A stretch of DNA of 64,000 bases from Thalassobacter stenotrophicus (GCF_001458315.1 NZ_CYRX01000025.1:1-64000), one strand, 5' to 3'; counted from the first letter of the stretch, positions 45,943 to 55,240 are shown. The notes: generated from the letters alone by a model not told the origin. A program made the numbers and translations.

Positions 45943-46658
45943 GGCGTTGTCTCCAGCAAGCGCGTCAAGGGAATAAGCTGCGTGGCGCCATCGGCGTCGC
46001 GCAAGAGCAGGCCGAAATTCTCGTCCACGCCCAAAAATGTGCCGGTTGTGCCAAGCACGGTGACGTCTTCACCGATTTGCCATGCCAAGCCCCGCCACGC
46101 TTCGTGCAGGGGTTTGATCCCGTCATCTTCCCATGAGCGGACCCATGTGAGCGTGTGCCGGGACCACGACTCCAATAGCTGCGGCGCCTGCACATCGGTA
46201 CAGCCTTCGGCATAGAGGGCGGTATCCTCGGGGTGCTCGCCGGGGGCATCGCTGAGCGGCCAAAGCGGCAGCGTGAGGTCAATCACCATCCAGTCGGGCA
46301 CTTCAGTGGGGTTATCGGTGCTGGCGTGGATGCCAAACCGGCCACAGCGCGCGGCGTTCAGGCGGATACCGCCATCCCATTCCAGCTGCACGGCGGTTTC
46401 GGGTGGGCCGAGCGCACCTAGGGCGTTCTGAAAGCCCACGGCACATAGCGGCAGCATCACAGCCGCCTCCGCCAAGGTCACGTCAGGGGCGAAAACAATC
46501 GCCGCCTGAAGGGTGCTTTGCCCAAGGTCATAGGCCACAAGGCCGGCATCACAGCCCTGAATGGCCCGCATCTGCGCGTGTGTGACGGGGTCGGCCGCAG
46601 CCTCCCCGTACATCAGCGGCGGGAAGGTCGGCGTATGCGGGGCATCAAGCGTGCTCAT
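45939..46658 (-). CDS. Biotin/lipoate-protein ligase-like protein
   Basis: A 239-residue protein of the BPL/LPL-like fold with a C-terminal beta-barrel (DUF4444-like). The middle shows TAVQLEWDGGIRLNAARCGRFG and VPDWMVIDLTLPLWP, the strand pattern of ligase catalytic cores. The C-terminus TGTFLGVDENFGLLLRDADG is a typical ligase end domain. The BPL Gly-rich GRGR-type motif is not evident, so ligase activity is doubtful. Four-base ATGA overlaps with both Mrp and DUF6505 make the three proteins stoichiometrically linked. Confidence 0.65.
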   Translation of the reverse strand: MSTLDAPHTPTFPPLMYGEAAADPVTHAQMRAIQGCDAGLVAYDLGQSTLQAAIVFAPDVTLAEAAVMLPLCAVGFQNALGALGPPETAVQLEWDGGIRLNAARCGRFGIHASTDNPTEVPDWMVIDLTLPLWPLSDAPGEHPEDTALYAEGCTDVQAPQLLESWSRHTLTWVRSWEDDGIKPLHEAWRGLAWQIGEDVTVLGTTGTFLGVDENFGLLLRDADGATQLIPLTRLLETTP

Positions 46659-47737
46659 GCAACGCCCTTCTCCACGAGGGTGGCCGCGATCGTACGGAAC
46701 ACCTCAGCCTGTGGGCTGTCGGGGGCGCTGGCGACGATGGGTGCGCCACCGTCTGCGGCTTGGCGGATCGACATGTGCAGCGGTACTTCGGCCAGCAGGT
46801 CGATGCCCAGCTTTTCGGCCTCGCTTGCGACGCCGCCATGCCCGAACAGATGTTCTTCGTGGCCGCAGTTCGAACAGATATGCGTGGACATGTTCTCGAT
46901 CATCCCGACAACGGGGATGTTCATCTGGTTGAACATATCCAGACCCTTGCGGGCGTCGATCAATGCTATGTCCTGCGGGGTTGAGACCACCACAGCGCCA
47001 TCCACCTTGAACTTCTGGCCAAGGGTCATCTGCACGTCACCGGTGCCGGGTGGAAGATCCACGATCAGCACATCCAGCGCGCCCCATTGGACCTGCGTCA
47101 TCATCTGTTGCAGCGCGCCCATCAGCATCGGTCCACGCCAGACAACGGCTTGGTCGTCATTGGTCATGTAGCCGATCGACATGGAGGTCACGCCATGGTT
47201 GCGCAGGGGCAGAATGGTGGTGCCATCCGGGCTTGCGGGACGGCCCGTGATGCCAAGCATCCTAGGCTGCGAGGGGCCATACACATCGGCGTCCAGCAAC
47301 CCGACCCGGCGGCCTTGCTGCGCAAGCGCCACGGCCAAGTTGGCAGACACAGTGGATTTGCCCACACCGCCCTTGCCCGATGCAATCGCTAGAATGCGTG
47401 CCACGCCCGGTACAGGCTGCGGCCCGGCGGGTGCGGTTTTTTGCGGCTTCAGGTCGGGGGGCGCTTCGCCTGTCGGGGCGGCGGGTTTTGACGGCGCGCT
47501 GTGGCCCGTCATCACGATTTGCACGGCCTCAACCCCGATCCCTTGCAGGGCGGTTTCGGCAGCGGTTTTGACTGCGCCATAGGCTTCGGCATCCGACGGG
47601 GCGATTTCCATCACAAAGCGGACATTGCCCTCATCCACGTTCAACGCCCGAACGACGCCTGACTCTACCAAATCTGTGCCGCTTGGGGTGCTGACACCCT
47701 TGAGGGCCTCAAGGACGGCGTCTCTTGTAATTGTCAC
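46655..47737 (-). CDS. Mrp/NBP35-family Fe-S carrier ATPase
   Basis: A 360-residue P-loop ATPase that binds and delivers Fe-S clusters. It has an N-terminal DUF59-type (MIP18-like) domain at about 1-85, then Walker A SGKGGVGKSTVSANLA, DADVYGPSQPRMLG, VDLPPGTGD and the cluster-binding CXXC pair in STHICSNCGHEEHLFG. The GTG start at 47737 has GGGAG upstream. It follows DUF6494 by one base. Next to an enzyme system rich in [4Fe-4S] clusters, it is the natural cluster supplier. Confidence 0.93.
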   Translation of the reverse strand: MTITRDAVLEALKGVSTPSGTDLVESGVVRALNVDEGNVRFVMEIAPSDAEAYGAVKTAAETALQGIGVEAVQIVMTGHSAPSKPAAPTGEAPPDLKPQKTAPAGPQPVPGVARILAIASGKGGVGKSTVSANLAVALAQQGRRVGLLDADVYGPSQPRMLGITGRPASPDGTTILPLRNHGVTSMSIGYMTNDDQAVVWRGPMLMGALQQMMTQVQWGALDVLIVDLPPGTGDVQMTLGQKFKVDGAVVVSTPQDIALIDARKGLDMFNQMNIPVVGMIENMSTHICSNCGHEEHLFGHGGVASEAEKLGIDLLAEVPLHMSIRQAADGGAPIVASAPDSPQAEVFRTIAATLVEKGVA

Positions 47738-47738
47738 G

Positions 47739-47927
47739 TTATTCTCCCGAAACGTCGCCGGTGACTGTGTGTTCCAGCCCCAACTCTTCGCATGTGAGTG
47801 TCATCTTCAGTGTGTAGCTTTTGCCCGCTTCGCCTTTGTTGCGCAACGCGGCCTCAATCTCTTGTTGGCTTGTTACGCCGACTTGCTTGAGGAATTTGCG
47901 CATCGACATGTTGAACGCATCACTCAT
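47739..47927 (-). CDS. DUF6494 family small protein
   Basis: A 62-residue protein beginning MSDAFNMSMRKFLKQVGVTSQQEIE and ending with a short beta segment (KMTLTCEELGLEHTVTGDV). I recognise it as DUF6494, a small rhodobacterial or proteobacterial family. GGAGAG precedes the ATG. It stops one base before the Mrp GTG. No function is known to me, and small size plus coupling suggest an adaptor. Confidence 0.75.
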   Translation of the reverse strand: MSDAFNMSMRKFLKQVGVTSQQEIEAALRNKGEAGKSYTLKMTLTCEELGLEHTVTGDVSGE

Positions 47928-47978
47928 TCGCTCTCTCCCTGGTGATCTGGTGTTTGGCCGATGGTGCGGCCCAGAATA

Positions 47979-49925
47979 TCAATGGTCACGACGTTTGCTT
48001 AGATAGTCTTCGGTCGTGCGTGGCTTGGGCCGGGGCGCACTGGTGAAGGGGTTGTTCTGGCTGTGCATCTGCGCGCGCACACGGCAGTCATCACACATCT
48101 GGATCAGGCGCAACTTATCTTCGTCGAACATGGAATGCCCGGCCAGCCGTTCTGTGATCTTGTCGATGGTGGATTTGACGCCGAACAGGCTGTTGCATTC
48201 TACGCAGGCAAACGGCTCTTCTTCGTGGATCACCCGTTGTTCCAACGCGGCGTCCGTCAGGTCCAGACGAGGTTCCAGCGTGATAGCCGTTTCGGGGCAG
48301 GCCGAGGCGCAGATCCCGCATTGCAGGCAAGCATCCTCTTGGAAACGCAACTGCGGCAGATCCGGGTTGTCACCCAGCGCGCCCGAGGGGCAAAGCGAAA
48401 CACACGACAGGCACAGGGTGCAGGCGTCGGTGTCGACCAGAACCGCACCGTAGGGCGCGCCTTCGGGCAGGGGCAGAACCGTGTCCGAGCCGAGTGTGGC
48501 GCGCGCGGCCTGCCGGGTGATCTGACGCCGTGTGCCCATGGGGCGGACAGGGCTGTGGGCCGCGTAGGACCGAGGCGCGTCATACAATGCGTCGCTCATG
48601 GCGTCGGGGTCTGGCGTATCGATCAGGGTGATCGTCTCCGCGCCAACAATCGCGCGGGCCAGCTCCATCTGGGTGTCCAGCGCATCACGGTCGGAGTTTG
48701 GCTCTGGTACGATGCTGACGCGTGTAAATCCGGCACCGTGGGCGGCGACCATCTCGGCATGACCAAACCCGTTTAGCGCGGTGATCTCCATTGGGATGAC
48801 ATGGCTGGGCAGACCGCGCCCAAACCGTGCGGCCATGCGGATCATCTCGGACCCGTTGGAGCCGGTCACCAACAGGTGGGGCGTTGCACCGCCTGCATCC
48901 GAATAAGCCTTGGCCAACGTGTTGATGCGGACGAATGTATGGGACGCCGCGGGCGCGTCAAAACTTATCGCGCCAGAAGGGCAGGCGGCGGAACACGCGC
49001 CGCACCCGGCACAGACCAGCGGGTCGATGACCACATGTTCACCCGCGGATTGGATCGCGCTTGTGGGGCACAGGTCGAGACAGCGGGTGCAGCCGGTCTG
49101 TTCGGCGCGGCTATGGGCGCACAACAGGGGCTCGGATTTGATATGGAGCGTTTTCTCAAAAGTGCCGACCATGTGGCTGGCGGCCAATATCGCGGCGGAC
49201 ACCGATCCGGGATGGGAGGGGTCTGCGCGTAGGTAGCCGTCCCGCTTTTCGGGGGCGGGGAACAGCGGCGTGCCACCGGTTAGGTCCAGCAGAATATCAC
49301 ACTCGGACTGTGCACCGTTGCGAGCAGGCGACAGGGTTGGTGTGCCGCGTCCCTCGGGGGCAGGTTGCTGTAGTGCGTCGATTGAGACCGAGAATTGCCC
49401 GAACGAGCCTGTGGCCCGCCGTAGCGTGCCAAAGATGATGTCAGCCTCGGTCGTGCCGGGATGCTCTTCGCCAGGGGCCAGCAAAACCGTTACAGATAGG
49501 TAAGGTGTCAATGCCTCGGCCGCGGCAAGGGCGGTTGCAGCTGGCCCAACAATTAAGCATAGTCCGTCGGATACCACGTCGATGGTCTTGTCTGGGTGGG
49601 TCGGAAGCAAGCCTTCGGCCACCAAAGCGGCCATCTTGGGACCCGTTGAGGTTGTATCCTCGGTCCAGCCACCCCGGTCGCGGATGTCGATCAATGGGGC
49701 GGATGCGACCTCCAGCTCATCGGCCAAAGCGTCGAAAATCGCGCTTTGCTGGGTGCAGCAAATTGCGGCGTCTCCGGCCTGCAATGCGTCCGCCGCAATT
49801 TGCAACTGTGAGGTGCAAAGCGCCGTGCAGGTCCGCGGGACCGCAAGTCCGGTCGCTTGTGCAAGTGCGTCGCTATCTACGGTTTGGCTGCCGCCACAAT
49901 CGCACGTTATCAATGACTTGATCAC
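47979..49925 (-). CDS. Multi-cluster ferredoxin of the FDH accessory operon
   Basis: A 648-residue cytosolic iron-sulfur protein. The first 60 residues hold Cys8, Cys10, Cys33, Cys37 and the pair Cys56-Cys57, a CxCGG...CC layout reminiscent of HdrA-type N-domains. Four ferredoxin motifs follow: Cys279-282-286 (with Cys269), Cys305-308-311-315, Cys502-505-508-512 and Cys533-536-539-543. CXXC pairs occur at 574/577 and 611/614. The region 340-450 between the two cluster pairs contains a Rossmann-like LLVTGSNGSEMIRMAARFG. The start is GTG 49925 with GGAGG upstream. It opens the five-gene operon divergent from the FDH genes. An electron-transfer role is inference. Confidence 0.85.
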   Translation of the reverse strand: MIKSLITCDCGGSQTVDSDALAQATGLAVPRTCTALCTSQLQIAADALQAGDAAICCTQQSAIFDALADELEVASAPLIDIRDRGGWTEDTTSTGPKMAALVAEGLLPTHPDKTIDVVSDGLCLIVGPAATALAAAEALTPYLSVTVLLAPGEEHPGTTEADIIFGTLRRATGSFGQFSVSIDALQQPAPEGRGTPTLSPARNGAQSECDILLDLTGGTPLFPAPEKRDGYLRADPSHPGSVSAAILAASHMVGTFEKTLHIKSEPLLCAHSRAEQTGCTRCLDLCPTSAIQSAGEHVVIDPLVCAGCGACSAACPSGAISFDAPAASHTFVRINTLAKAYSDAGGATPHLLVTGSNGSEMIRMAARFGRGLPSHVIPMEITALNGFGHAEMVAAHGAGFTRVSIVPEPNSDRDALDTQMELARAIVGAETITLIDTPDPDAMSDALYDAPRSYAAHSPVRPMGTRRQITRQAARATLGSDTVLPLPEGAPYGAVLVDTDACTLCLSCVSLCPSGALGDNPDLPQLRFQEDACLQCGICASACPETAITLEPRLDLTDAALEQRVIHEEEPFACVECNSLFGVKSTIDKITERLAGHSMFDEDKLRLIQMCDDCRVRAQMHSQNNPFTSAPRPKPRTTEDYLSKRRDH

Positions 49926-50043
49926 GTTAATCCTCCCAGATCCGTCCCTTTGGGGCCAGTTGGGCGCCCGCTTTGTTCGCGCAGTTTAGACGTGTTGCGC
50001 AGGGGTCTACAACCGCTTTCGCAATTTGCAGTTGTTTGTAATT

Positions 50044-50058
50044 TTGCATTCAATGCAA
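50044..50058. promoter_or_regulatory. Perfect palindromic operator between divergent FDH operons
   Basis: TTGCATT (50044-50050), C, AATGCAA (50052-50058): an exact 15-bp dyad in the 225-base space between the ferredoxin operon and the DUF3305-FDH operon. Another TTTGCA half lies about 20 bases left. It is placed to control both directions. The regulator is not identified in the window. Confidence 0.55.
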
Positions 50059-50150
50059 TTTCAGGCTTCTGATTTCGGAAATTATGGTCTAACAATTTGG
50101 TATGCCGTTGTGTCCTGATGGGGGCATGGCGGTTAGGATCGGGAGGGTCC

Positions 50151-50717
50151 ATGATATACAACCCTGACCAGTATTGCGCGTTGCCGTTGGGAATCGTGCT
50201 GCGTAGAACGCCCGGCCAGACGCGCTGGGCTAAGTACTACTGGCGAGTCAGTGGTGTCCTTCCGGGTGCGGGGCCTGCCGCCGGGCAGGTTTTGCGGTCC
50301 GAGGGCGATGCGGTTGAGGTTCATGCGGCCACCGTTACCCTTGAAATGCACGGCGCCGAGACGGAGGCCTATGTGCACGAGTTGCAAGCCGAGGTTCCCA
50401 GCGTGTACGTGATTTTGCGCGAGGGCGACACGCCCGCCGACGCGCCCGAGGCGGTTTTGGCCACGCCCAGCCCCTATGAGGCGCAAGACTACTGTGACAG
50501 CGGCGAAGAGCTGGTTGAGAAGATCGCCATGCCCCCATCTGTTCGCGTGGCCGTTGAGGCCTTTATCGAAGATTTCCACGCCGAAGAAACGTTCAAGAAG
50601 CGTAAGCGCGACAAGCAGCGCGTTGACCTGAAGGCCGACGGCATCGGGGATCGGCGCATCGCGGGCATGACGGATGTCTATGCATCCCCTGCGCGCAAGC
50701 GGGAGCGTCTGATATGA
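50151..50717 (+). CDS. DUF3305 family protein, FDH-associated
   Basis: A 188-residue cytosolic protein starting MIYNPDQYCALPLGIVLRRTPG and containing QTRWAKYYWRVSGVLPGAG, the DUF3305 signature. An Arg/Lys-rich C-terminus follows (FKKRKRDKQR). ATG 50151 has GGAGGG upstream. The family always travels with DUF3306 and the alpha subunit of this FDH type in proteobacteria, and is assumed to help enzyme assembly. It opens the FDH operon and overlaps DUF3306 as ATGA. Exact role unknown. Confidence 0.88.
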   Translation: MIYNPDQYCALPLGIVLRRTPGQTRWAKYYWRVSGVLPGAGPAAGQVLRSEGDAVEVHAATVTLEMHGAETEAYVHELQAEVPSVYVILREGDTPADAPEAVLATPSPYEAQDYCDSGEELVEKIAMPPSVRVAVEAFIEDFHAEETFKKRKRDKQRVDLKADGIGDRRIAGMTDVYASPARKRERLI

Positions 50718-51319
50718 TGCGCTCTTGGTCGGATCGTAAAGCCGCCGTCGCCGCAGAGGCGCAGGCTGAGGTTGCTGCCGAAGAGGCGGCACAGGTTGAG
50801 GCGTTTGAGGCTGAACAGGCCGAGCGCACAGATGCTGAGATCCTTGAGGAGCTCGGCCTGCCTGATCCCGACACACTAGAGGAGGGGGCCGATTTTAAAG
50901 GTTTCCTTAACAAAAACGTCCCCGAGAGGATCAAGACCCGCGCGCTCAGACGCCTTTGGCGACTGAACCCCGTTTTGGCGAATGTCGATGGCTTGGTCGA
51001 TTACGGCGAGGATTACACCGACGCTGCTTGCGTCATTGAGGGTATGCAAACCGCCTATCAGGTCGGAAAAGGCATGCTGAAGCATATCGAGGCGTTGGCT
51101 GAGCAGTCCGAAGCTGATGCCGCCGCGCCCGAGGTAGCCGATGCAGACGCCGAAGACACACCCGAATATGTAACCGGCGAAGCTACCGATCCCGTAGAAC
51201 CTGCCGAAGACATCCCCGCACCCGTATATTCCGCGGCAGACGTCCTTGAGGATGATGCCGCCGCTGTGGCCCCTCCGTTGCGGCGCCGCATGACATTCAC
51301 CTTCGAGGAGACCGCCTGA
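50714..51319 (+). CDS. DUF3306 family protein, FDH-associated
   Basis: A 201-residue, very acidic protein. The start SWSDRKAAVAAEAQAE leads a long helical segment, then LPDPDTLEEGADFKGFLNKNVPERIKTRALRRLWRL, the DUF3306 core with the WRLNPVLANVDGLVDYGEDYT stretch. A Glu/Ala/Asp-rich tail covers 130-190. It probably partners DUF3305 in maturation of the FDH catalytic subunit. It overlaps its neighbours on both sides by one to four bases. Confidence 0.88.
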   Translation: MMRSWSDRKAAVAAEAQAEVAAEEAAQVEAFEAEQAERTDAEILEELGLPDPDTLEEGADFKGFLNKNVPERIKTRALRRLWRLNPVLANVDGLVDYGEDYTDAACVIEGMQTAYQVGKGMLKHIEALAEQSEADAAAPEVADADAEDTPEYVTGEATDPVEPAEDIPAPVYSAADVLEDDAAAVAPPLRRRMTFTFEETA

Positions 51320-51924
51320 TGAACGCCGCCGCCGATGTCACCCTGCCCGAGGAGGACCGCCTGCGCGCGGACCTTTATAACTACCTTGGGCTGATCCTGT
51401 CGGCGCCACCCGATCAAACGCTGTTGGACCAAACCGCAAGCCTCGCTGGCGATGAGGGTGATCTGGGGGCGGCGATCAACACGTTGGCCAAGCTGGCGCG
51501 CATCACCAAGCCCGCCGCGATTGAGCGTGAGTTCAACGCGCTGTTCATCGGTCTGGGCCGGGGCGAATTGCTGCCCTACGCGAGCTTTTACCTCACGGGC
51601 TTTCTTAACGAAAAGCCGCTGGCCGCGCTGCGCCAAGACATGGCGCGCAAGGGTATTGGCCGGTCGGACACAGTGTTTGAGCCCGAAGACAACATCGCCA
51701 GCATGATGGAGATGATGGGCGCGATGGTTGCGGGCCGCTTTGGCAAGCCCGTGCCGCTGAACGAGCAAAAAGAGTTCTTCAACAAACACATCGGCCCTTG
51801 GGCCCCTCACTTCTTTAGTGATTTGGAAGGTGCGAAAACCTCACTCTTTTACACACCGATCGGAACGATCGGGCGTGTGTTCATGGAGATTGAGGCCGAA
51901 GCCTTCCGGATGAGCGCGGAGTAA
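51319..51924 (+). CDS. TorD/DmsD-family chaperone
   Basis: A 201-residue all-helical cytosolic chaperone. It has the EREFNALFIGLGRGELLPYASFYLTGFL stretch with the typical YxSxY, and the NDUF-like HIGPWAPHFFSDLE end near 155. Members bind the Tat leader of Mo/W enzymes until cofactor insertion is done. Its ATG overlaps the DUF3306 stop (TGATG). It is directly upstream of the Tat-leader protein and FDH alpha, both plausible clients. Confidence 0.88.
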   Translation: MNAAADVTLPEEDRLRADLYNYLGLILSAPPDQTLLDQTASLAGDEGDLGAAINTLAKLARITKPAAIEREFNALFIGLGRGELLPYASFYLTGFLNEKPLAALRQDMARKGIGRSDTVFEPEDNIASMMEMMGAMVAGRFGKPVPLNEQKEFFNKHIGPWAPHFFSDLEGAKTSLFYTPIGTIGRVFMEIEAEAFRMSAE

Positions 51925-51994
51925 TCCGCATTTCGAGTGGCGCAAGCACCGTAAAGGGCTGGTGTCAGAACCCCATGAAACCCACGGAGATTTC

Positions 51995-52180
51995 ATGACA
52001 GAGAAAGCCACAAAGGCATCACGCCGCGACTTTCTGAAACTTGCAGGCACTGCGGCACCCGTTGCTGCGGTTGCAATGGCAGCAGGGGACACGGCTGAAG
52101 CCGCGGCACCCGACCTGACCAGCGAGACCATTCAGGATACCGCACACACGCGTGCCTATTTTGAAAGCGCCCGTTTCTAG
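51995..52180 (+). CDS. Formate dehydrogenase region Tat-leader protein
   Basis: A 61-residue protein from ATG 51995, preceded by GGAG. It is almost entirely a twin-arginine leader (SRRDFLKLAGTAAPVAAVAMAAG) and then about 30 residues ending DTAHTRAYFESARF. This is the known short Tat-target family of FDH regions (TIGR02811 type). After export the peptide would be about 30 residues, and the function is not established. A frame start at 51962 exists but lacks a ribosome site. Confidence 0.88.
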   Translation: MTEKATKASRRDFLKLAGTAAPVAAVAMAAGDTAEAAAPDLTSETIQDTAHTRAYFESARF

Positions 52181-52330
52181 GCGCAGATGATTTCGGCGTC
52201 CGGTTTTCGGGCGTGGGAGGAAACGATCCAAGCGACTGGTTGCGTGACGCCCGACTGCGACAGATCACACTTTAACACCAAGCGCGTGAGGCCCTCGAAC
52301 GGGGTCGAACAAGCACGGAAGGAATGAAAT

Positions 52331-55228
52331 ATGCTTAGGAAAAAGACCAATGGGGTTGCGCGACGCCCCCAGCGGACCACTCTCCTGTCTGAAGCAGCCA
52401 ACGCCACGGTAGACCGGCGCGCTTTCTTGCGCGGTTCGGGTCTGGCCATCGGCGGTCTGGCGGCCATCGCAGCCACTGGTGGTGCGGTGAAACCCGCATC
52501 CGCAGCAGCGGGCGCAGTTTCAGGCAACGTTGAAACCATTAAATCGGTCTGCACCCACTGTTCCGTGGGTTGTTCCGTTGTGGCCGAAGTGTCCAACGGC
52601 GTGTGGACTGGGCAAGAGCCCGGCTGGGACAGCCCCTTCAACCTCGGTGCGCATTGCGCCAAGGGGGCCTCGGTTCGTGAGCACGCCCACGGCGAACGCC
52701 GCCTCAAGTACCCTATGAAAAAAGAGGGTGGTGAGTGGAAGCGCATTAGCTGGGAACAGGCGATCAATGAGATCGGCGACGGCATGACGTCCATCCGCGA
52801 AGAAAGCGGCCCGGACAGCGTTTACTGGCTCGGCTCCGCCAAGCACAACAACGAACAGGCTTACCTGTTCCGCAAGTTCGCAGCCTACTGGGGCACGAAC
52901 AACGTGGATCACCAAGCCCGTATTTGTCACTCCACGACTGTGGCTGGTGTTGCGAACACATGGGGCTACGGCGCCATGACGAACTCGTACAACGACATCC
53001 ACAACTCCAAAGCAATCTTCATGATCGGCTCCAACGCCGCCGAAGCGCACCCGATTTCGCTGCTTCACATCCTGAAGGCGAAGGAAGAAAACAACGCACC
53101 CGTCATCGTTTGCGACCCGCGCTTCACGCGGACTGCGGCACACGCTGATGAGTACGTTCGCTTCCGTCCCGGCACCGACGTGGCGCTGGTTTGGGGTATT
53201 CTGTACCACATCTTCGAAAACGGTTGGGAAGACAAAGAGTTCATCCGCACCCGCGTTTGGGGCATGGACCAGATCCGTGACGAAGTGGCCAAATGGACAC
53301 CCGAAGAAGTTGAGCGCGTAACCGGCACCCCCGGTGAGCAGCTGCGCCGCGTTGCTAAAACGCTCGCAAACAACCGCCCCGGCACCGTGATTTGGTGTAT
53401 GGGTGGCACGCAGCACACCAACGGTAACAACAACACACGTGCATATTGCGTGCTTCAGCTGGCGCTGGGCAACATGGGCACGACGGGTGGCGGCACCAAC
53501 ATTTTCCGTGGCCACGACAACGTGCAAGGCGCAACCGACCTTGGTGTTCTGTCGCACACGCTGCCAGGTTACTACGGTCTGTCCAACGGCGCTTGGGGCC
53601 ACTGGGCCCGCGTTTGGGGTGAAGATCCCGAGTGGCTTGCAGGTCAGTTCGGTTCCATCACTGGCGCCGACGGCAAGGAAAAGTCGCTTCAGAACCTCAC
53701 GGGTATTCCTGTGTCGCGCTGGATCGATGGTATCCTCGAAGAAAAGGACAACATGGACCAGAACGACAACGTTCGTGCCATGGTGCTCTGGGGCCACGCG
53801 CCCAACTCGCAAACCCGTCAGGTCGAGATGAAGACCGCGATGGAGAAGCTGGACATGCTGGTCGTTATCGATCCGTATCCCACCGTCTCTGCCGTTCTGC
53901 ACGACCGTACCGATGGTGTTTACCTGCTGCCCGCGTGTACGCAGTTCGAAACACGCGGCTCGGTGACGGCCTCCAACCGTTCGCTTCAGTGGCGTGACAA
54001 GGTTGTTGACCCTCTCTTCGAGAGCAAAACAGACCACGAAATCATCGGTTTGTTGGCGAAGAAGTTCGGCTTTGCCGACCGTTTCTTCCGCAACATCGAG
54101 ATGGAAGACGAAGTTACGCCAAACGTTGAAAGCGTCACGCGTGAGTTCAACAGCGGTTTGTGGACAATCGGCTACACGGGTCAAAGCCCTGAGCGGATCA
54201 AACTCCACATGGCCAACCAGCACACCTTTGATCGCACGACGCTCAAAGCCGTTGGTGGACCCGCTGATGGGGACTACTACGGTCTGCCATGGCCTTGCTG
54301 GGGCACCGCCGACATGAAGCACCCCGGTACGCCCAACCTCTACGATATGTCGAAGTCGGTTGCTGATGGTGGTCTGACCTTCCGCGCACGTTTCGGCGTT
54401 GAGCGGGACGGCGACAACCTGTTGGCCGAAGGCGTCTACTCCAAAGACAGTGAGATCAAGGACGGCTACCCAGAGTTCACCATGCAGATGCTGATGGACC
54501 TTGGTTGGGACGGCGATTTGACTGCGGACGAACGTGCCGCGATCGACGCTGTTGCAGGCCCCAAGACCAACTGGAAAACCGACCTTTCGGGCGGCATCCA
54601 GCGGGTCGCGATCAAGCATGGTTGTGCGCCCTTCGGGAACGCAAAAGCCCGTGCAGTCGTGTGGACCTTCCCTGATCCGGTACCAACACACCGTGAGCCG
54701 CTCTATACGCCACGTCGTGATCTGGTTGCGGATTATCCCACCTATGAGGACCGTAAGTTCTATCGTCTGCCGACGATGTACGCCTCGATCCAAAAGAACG
54801 ACTTCAGCAAGGATTACCCAATTATCCTGACCTCTGGTCGTCTTGTGGAATATGAAGGTGGCGGTGATGAAACCCGTTCGAACCCCTGGCTGGCTGAACT
54901 TCAGCAAGACATGTTCGTTGAAATCCACCCACGTGACGCCAACAACCTTGGTGTGCGGGATGGGTCTCAGGTTTGGGTCGAAGGCCCAGAGGGCGGCAAA
55001 GTCAAAGTCATGGCGATGGTCACCGAGCGGGTGGGTGAGGGCGTTGCCTTCATGCCGTTCCACTTCGGCGGTCACTTCCAAGGCCAAGACCTGCGAGCGA
55101 AATATCCAGAAGGGGCAGACCCCTATGTTCTGGGTGAATCGTGTAACACCGCGCAAACCTACGGCTACGACTCGGTCACTCAGATGCAAGAGACCAAGTC
55201 CACGCTTTGCAAAATTATGCCTGCGTAA
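52331..55228 (+). CDS. fdhA: Periplasmic formate dehydrogenase alpha subunit
   Basis: A 965-residue catalytic subunit oxidising formate to CO2 in the periplasm. It has an N-terminal Tat signal (VDRRAFLRGSGLAIGG, cleavage near ASAAAG), then the [4Fe-4S] motif CTHCSVGC and the bis-MGD domains. Cys199 in RICHSTTVAG takes the place of selenocysteine. GTQHTNGNNNTRAYC is the pterin-binding loop region, and the C-terminus shows the MopB barrel (LTSGRLVEYEGGGDETRSN). GGAAGGA precedes the ATG. Length and motifs place it in the FdoG/FdnG-like group. A 1124-codon frame runs antisense and is only a codon-bias shadow. Confidence 0.95.
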   Translation: MLRKKTNGVARRPQRTTLLSEAANATVDRRAFLRGSGLAIGGLAAIAATGGAVKPASAAAGAVSGNVETIKSVCTHCSVGCSVVAEVSNGVWTGQEPGWDSPFNLGAHCAKGASVREHAHGERRLKYPMKKEGGEWKRISWEQAINEIGDGMTSIREESGPDSVYWLGSAKHNNEQAYLFRKFAAYWGTNNVDHQARICHSTTVAGVANTWGYGAMTNSYNDIHNSKAIFMIGSNAAEAHPISLLHILKAKEENNAPVIVCDPRFTRTAAHADEYVRFRPGTDVALVWGILYHIFENGWEDKEFIRTRVWGMDQIRDEVAKWTPEEVERVTGTPGEQLRRVAKTLANNRPGTVIWCMGGTQHTNGNNNTRAYCVLQLALGNMGTTGGGTNIFRGHDNVQGATDLGVLSHTLPGYYGLSNGAWGHWARVWGEDPEWLAGQFGSITGADGKEKSLQNLTGIPVSRWIDGILEEKDNMDQNDNVRAMVLWGHAPNSQTRQVEMKTAMEKLDMLVVIDPYPTVSAVLHDRTDGVYLLPACTQFETRGSVTASNRSLQWRDKVVDPLFESKTDHEIIGLLAKKFGFADRFFRNIEMEDEVTPNVESVTREFNSGLWTIGYTGQSPERIKLHMANQHTFDRTTLKAVGGPADGDYYGLPWPCWGTADMKHPGTPNLYDMSKSVADGGLTFRARFGVERDGDNLLAEGVYSKDSEIKDGYPEFTMQMLMDLGWDGDLTADERAAIDAVAGPKTNWKTDLSGGIQRVAIKHGCAPFGNAKARAVVWTFPDPVPTHREPLYTPRRDLVADYPTYEDRKFYRLPTMYASIQKNDFSKDYPIILTSGRLVEYEGGGDETRSNPWLAELQQDMFVEIHPRDANNLGVRDGSQVWVEGPEGGKVKVMAMVTERVGEGVAFMPFHFGGHFQGQDLRAKYPEGADPYVLGESCNTAQTYGYDSVTQMQETKSTLCKIMPA

Positions 55229-55240
55229 GGAGAGAGAAAA

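Noticed and set aside
52919-52930. Selenocysteine in FDH alpha
   Set aside because: The catalytic codon reads TGT (Cys199), not TGA. The other enzyme has Cys369 likewise.
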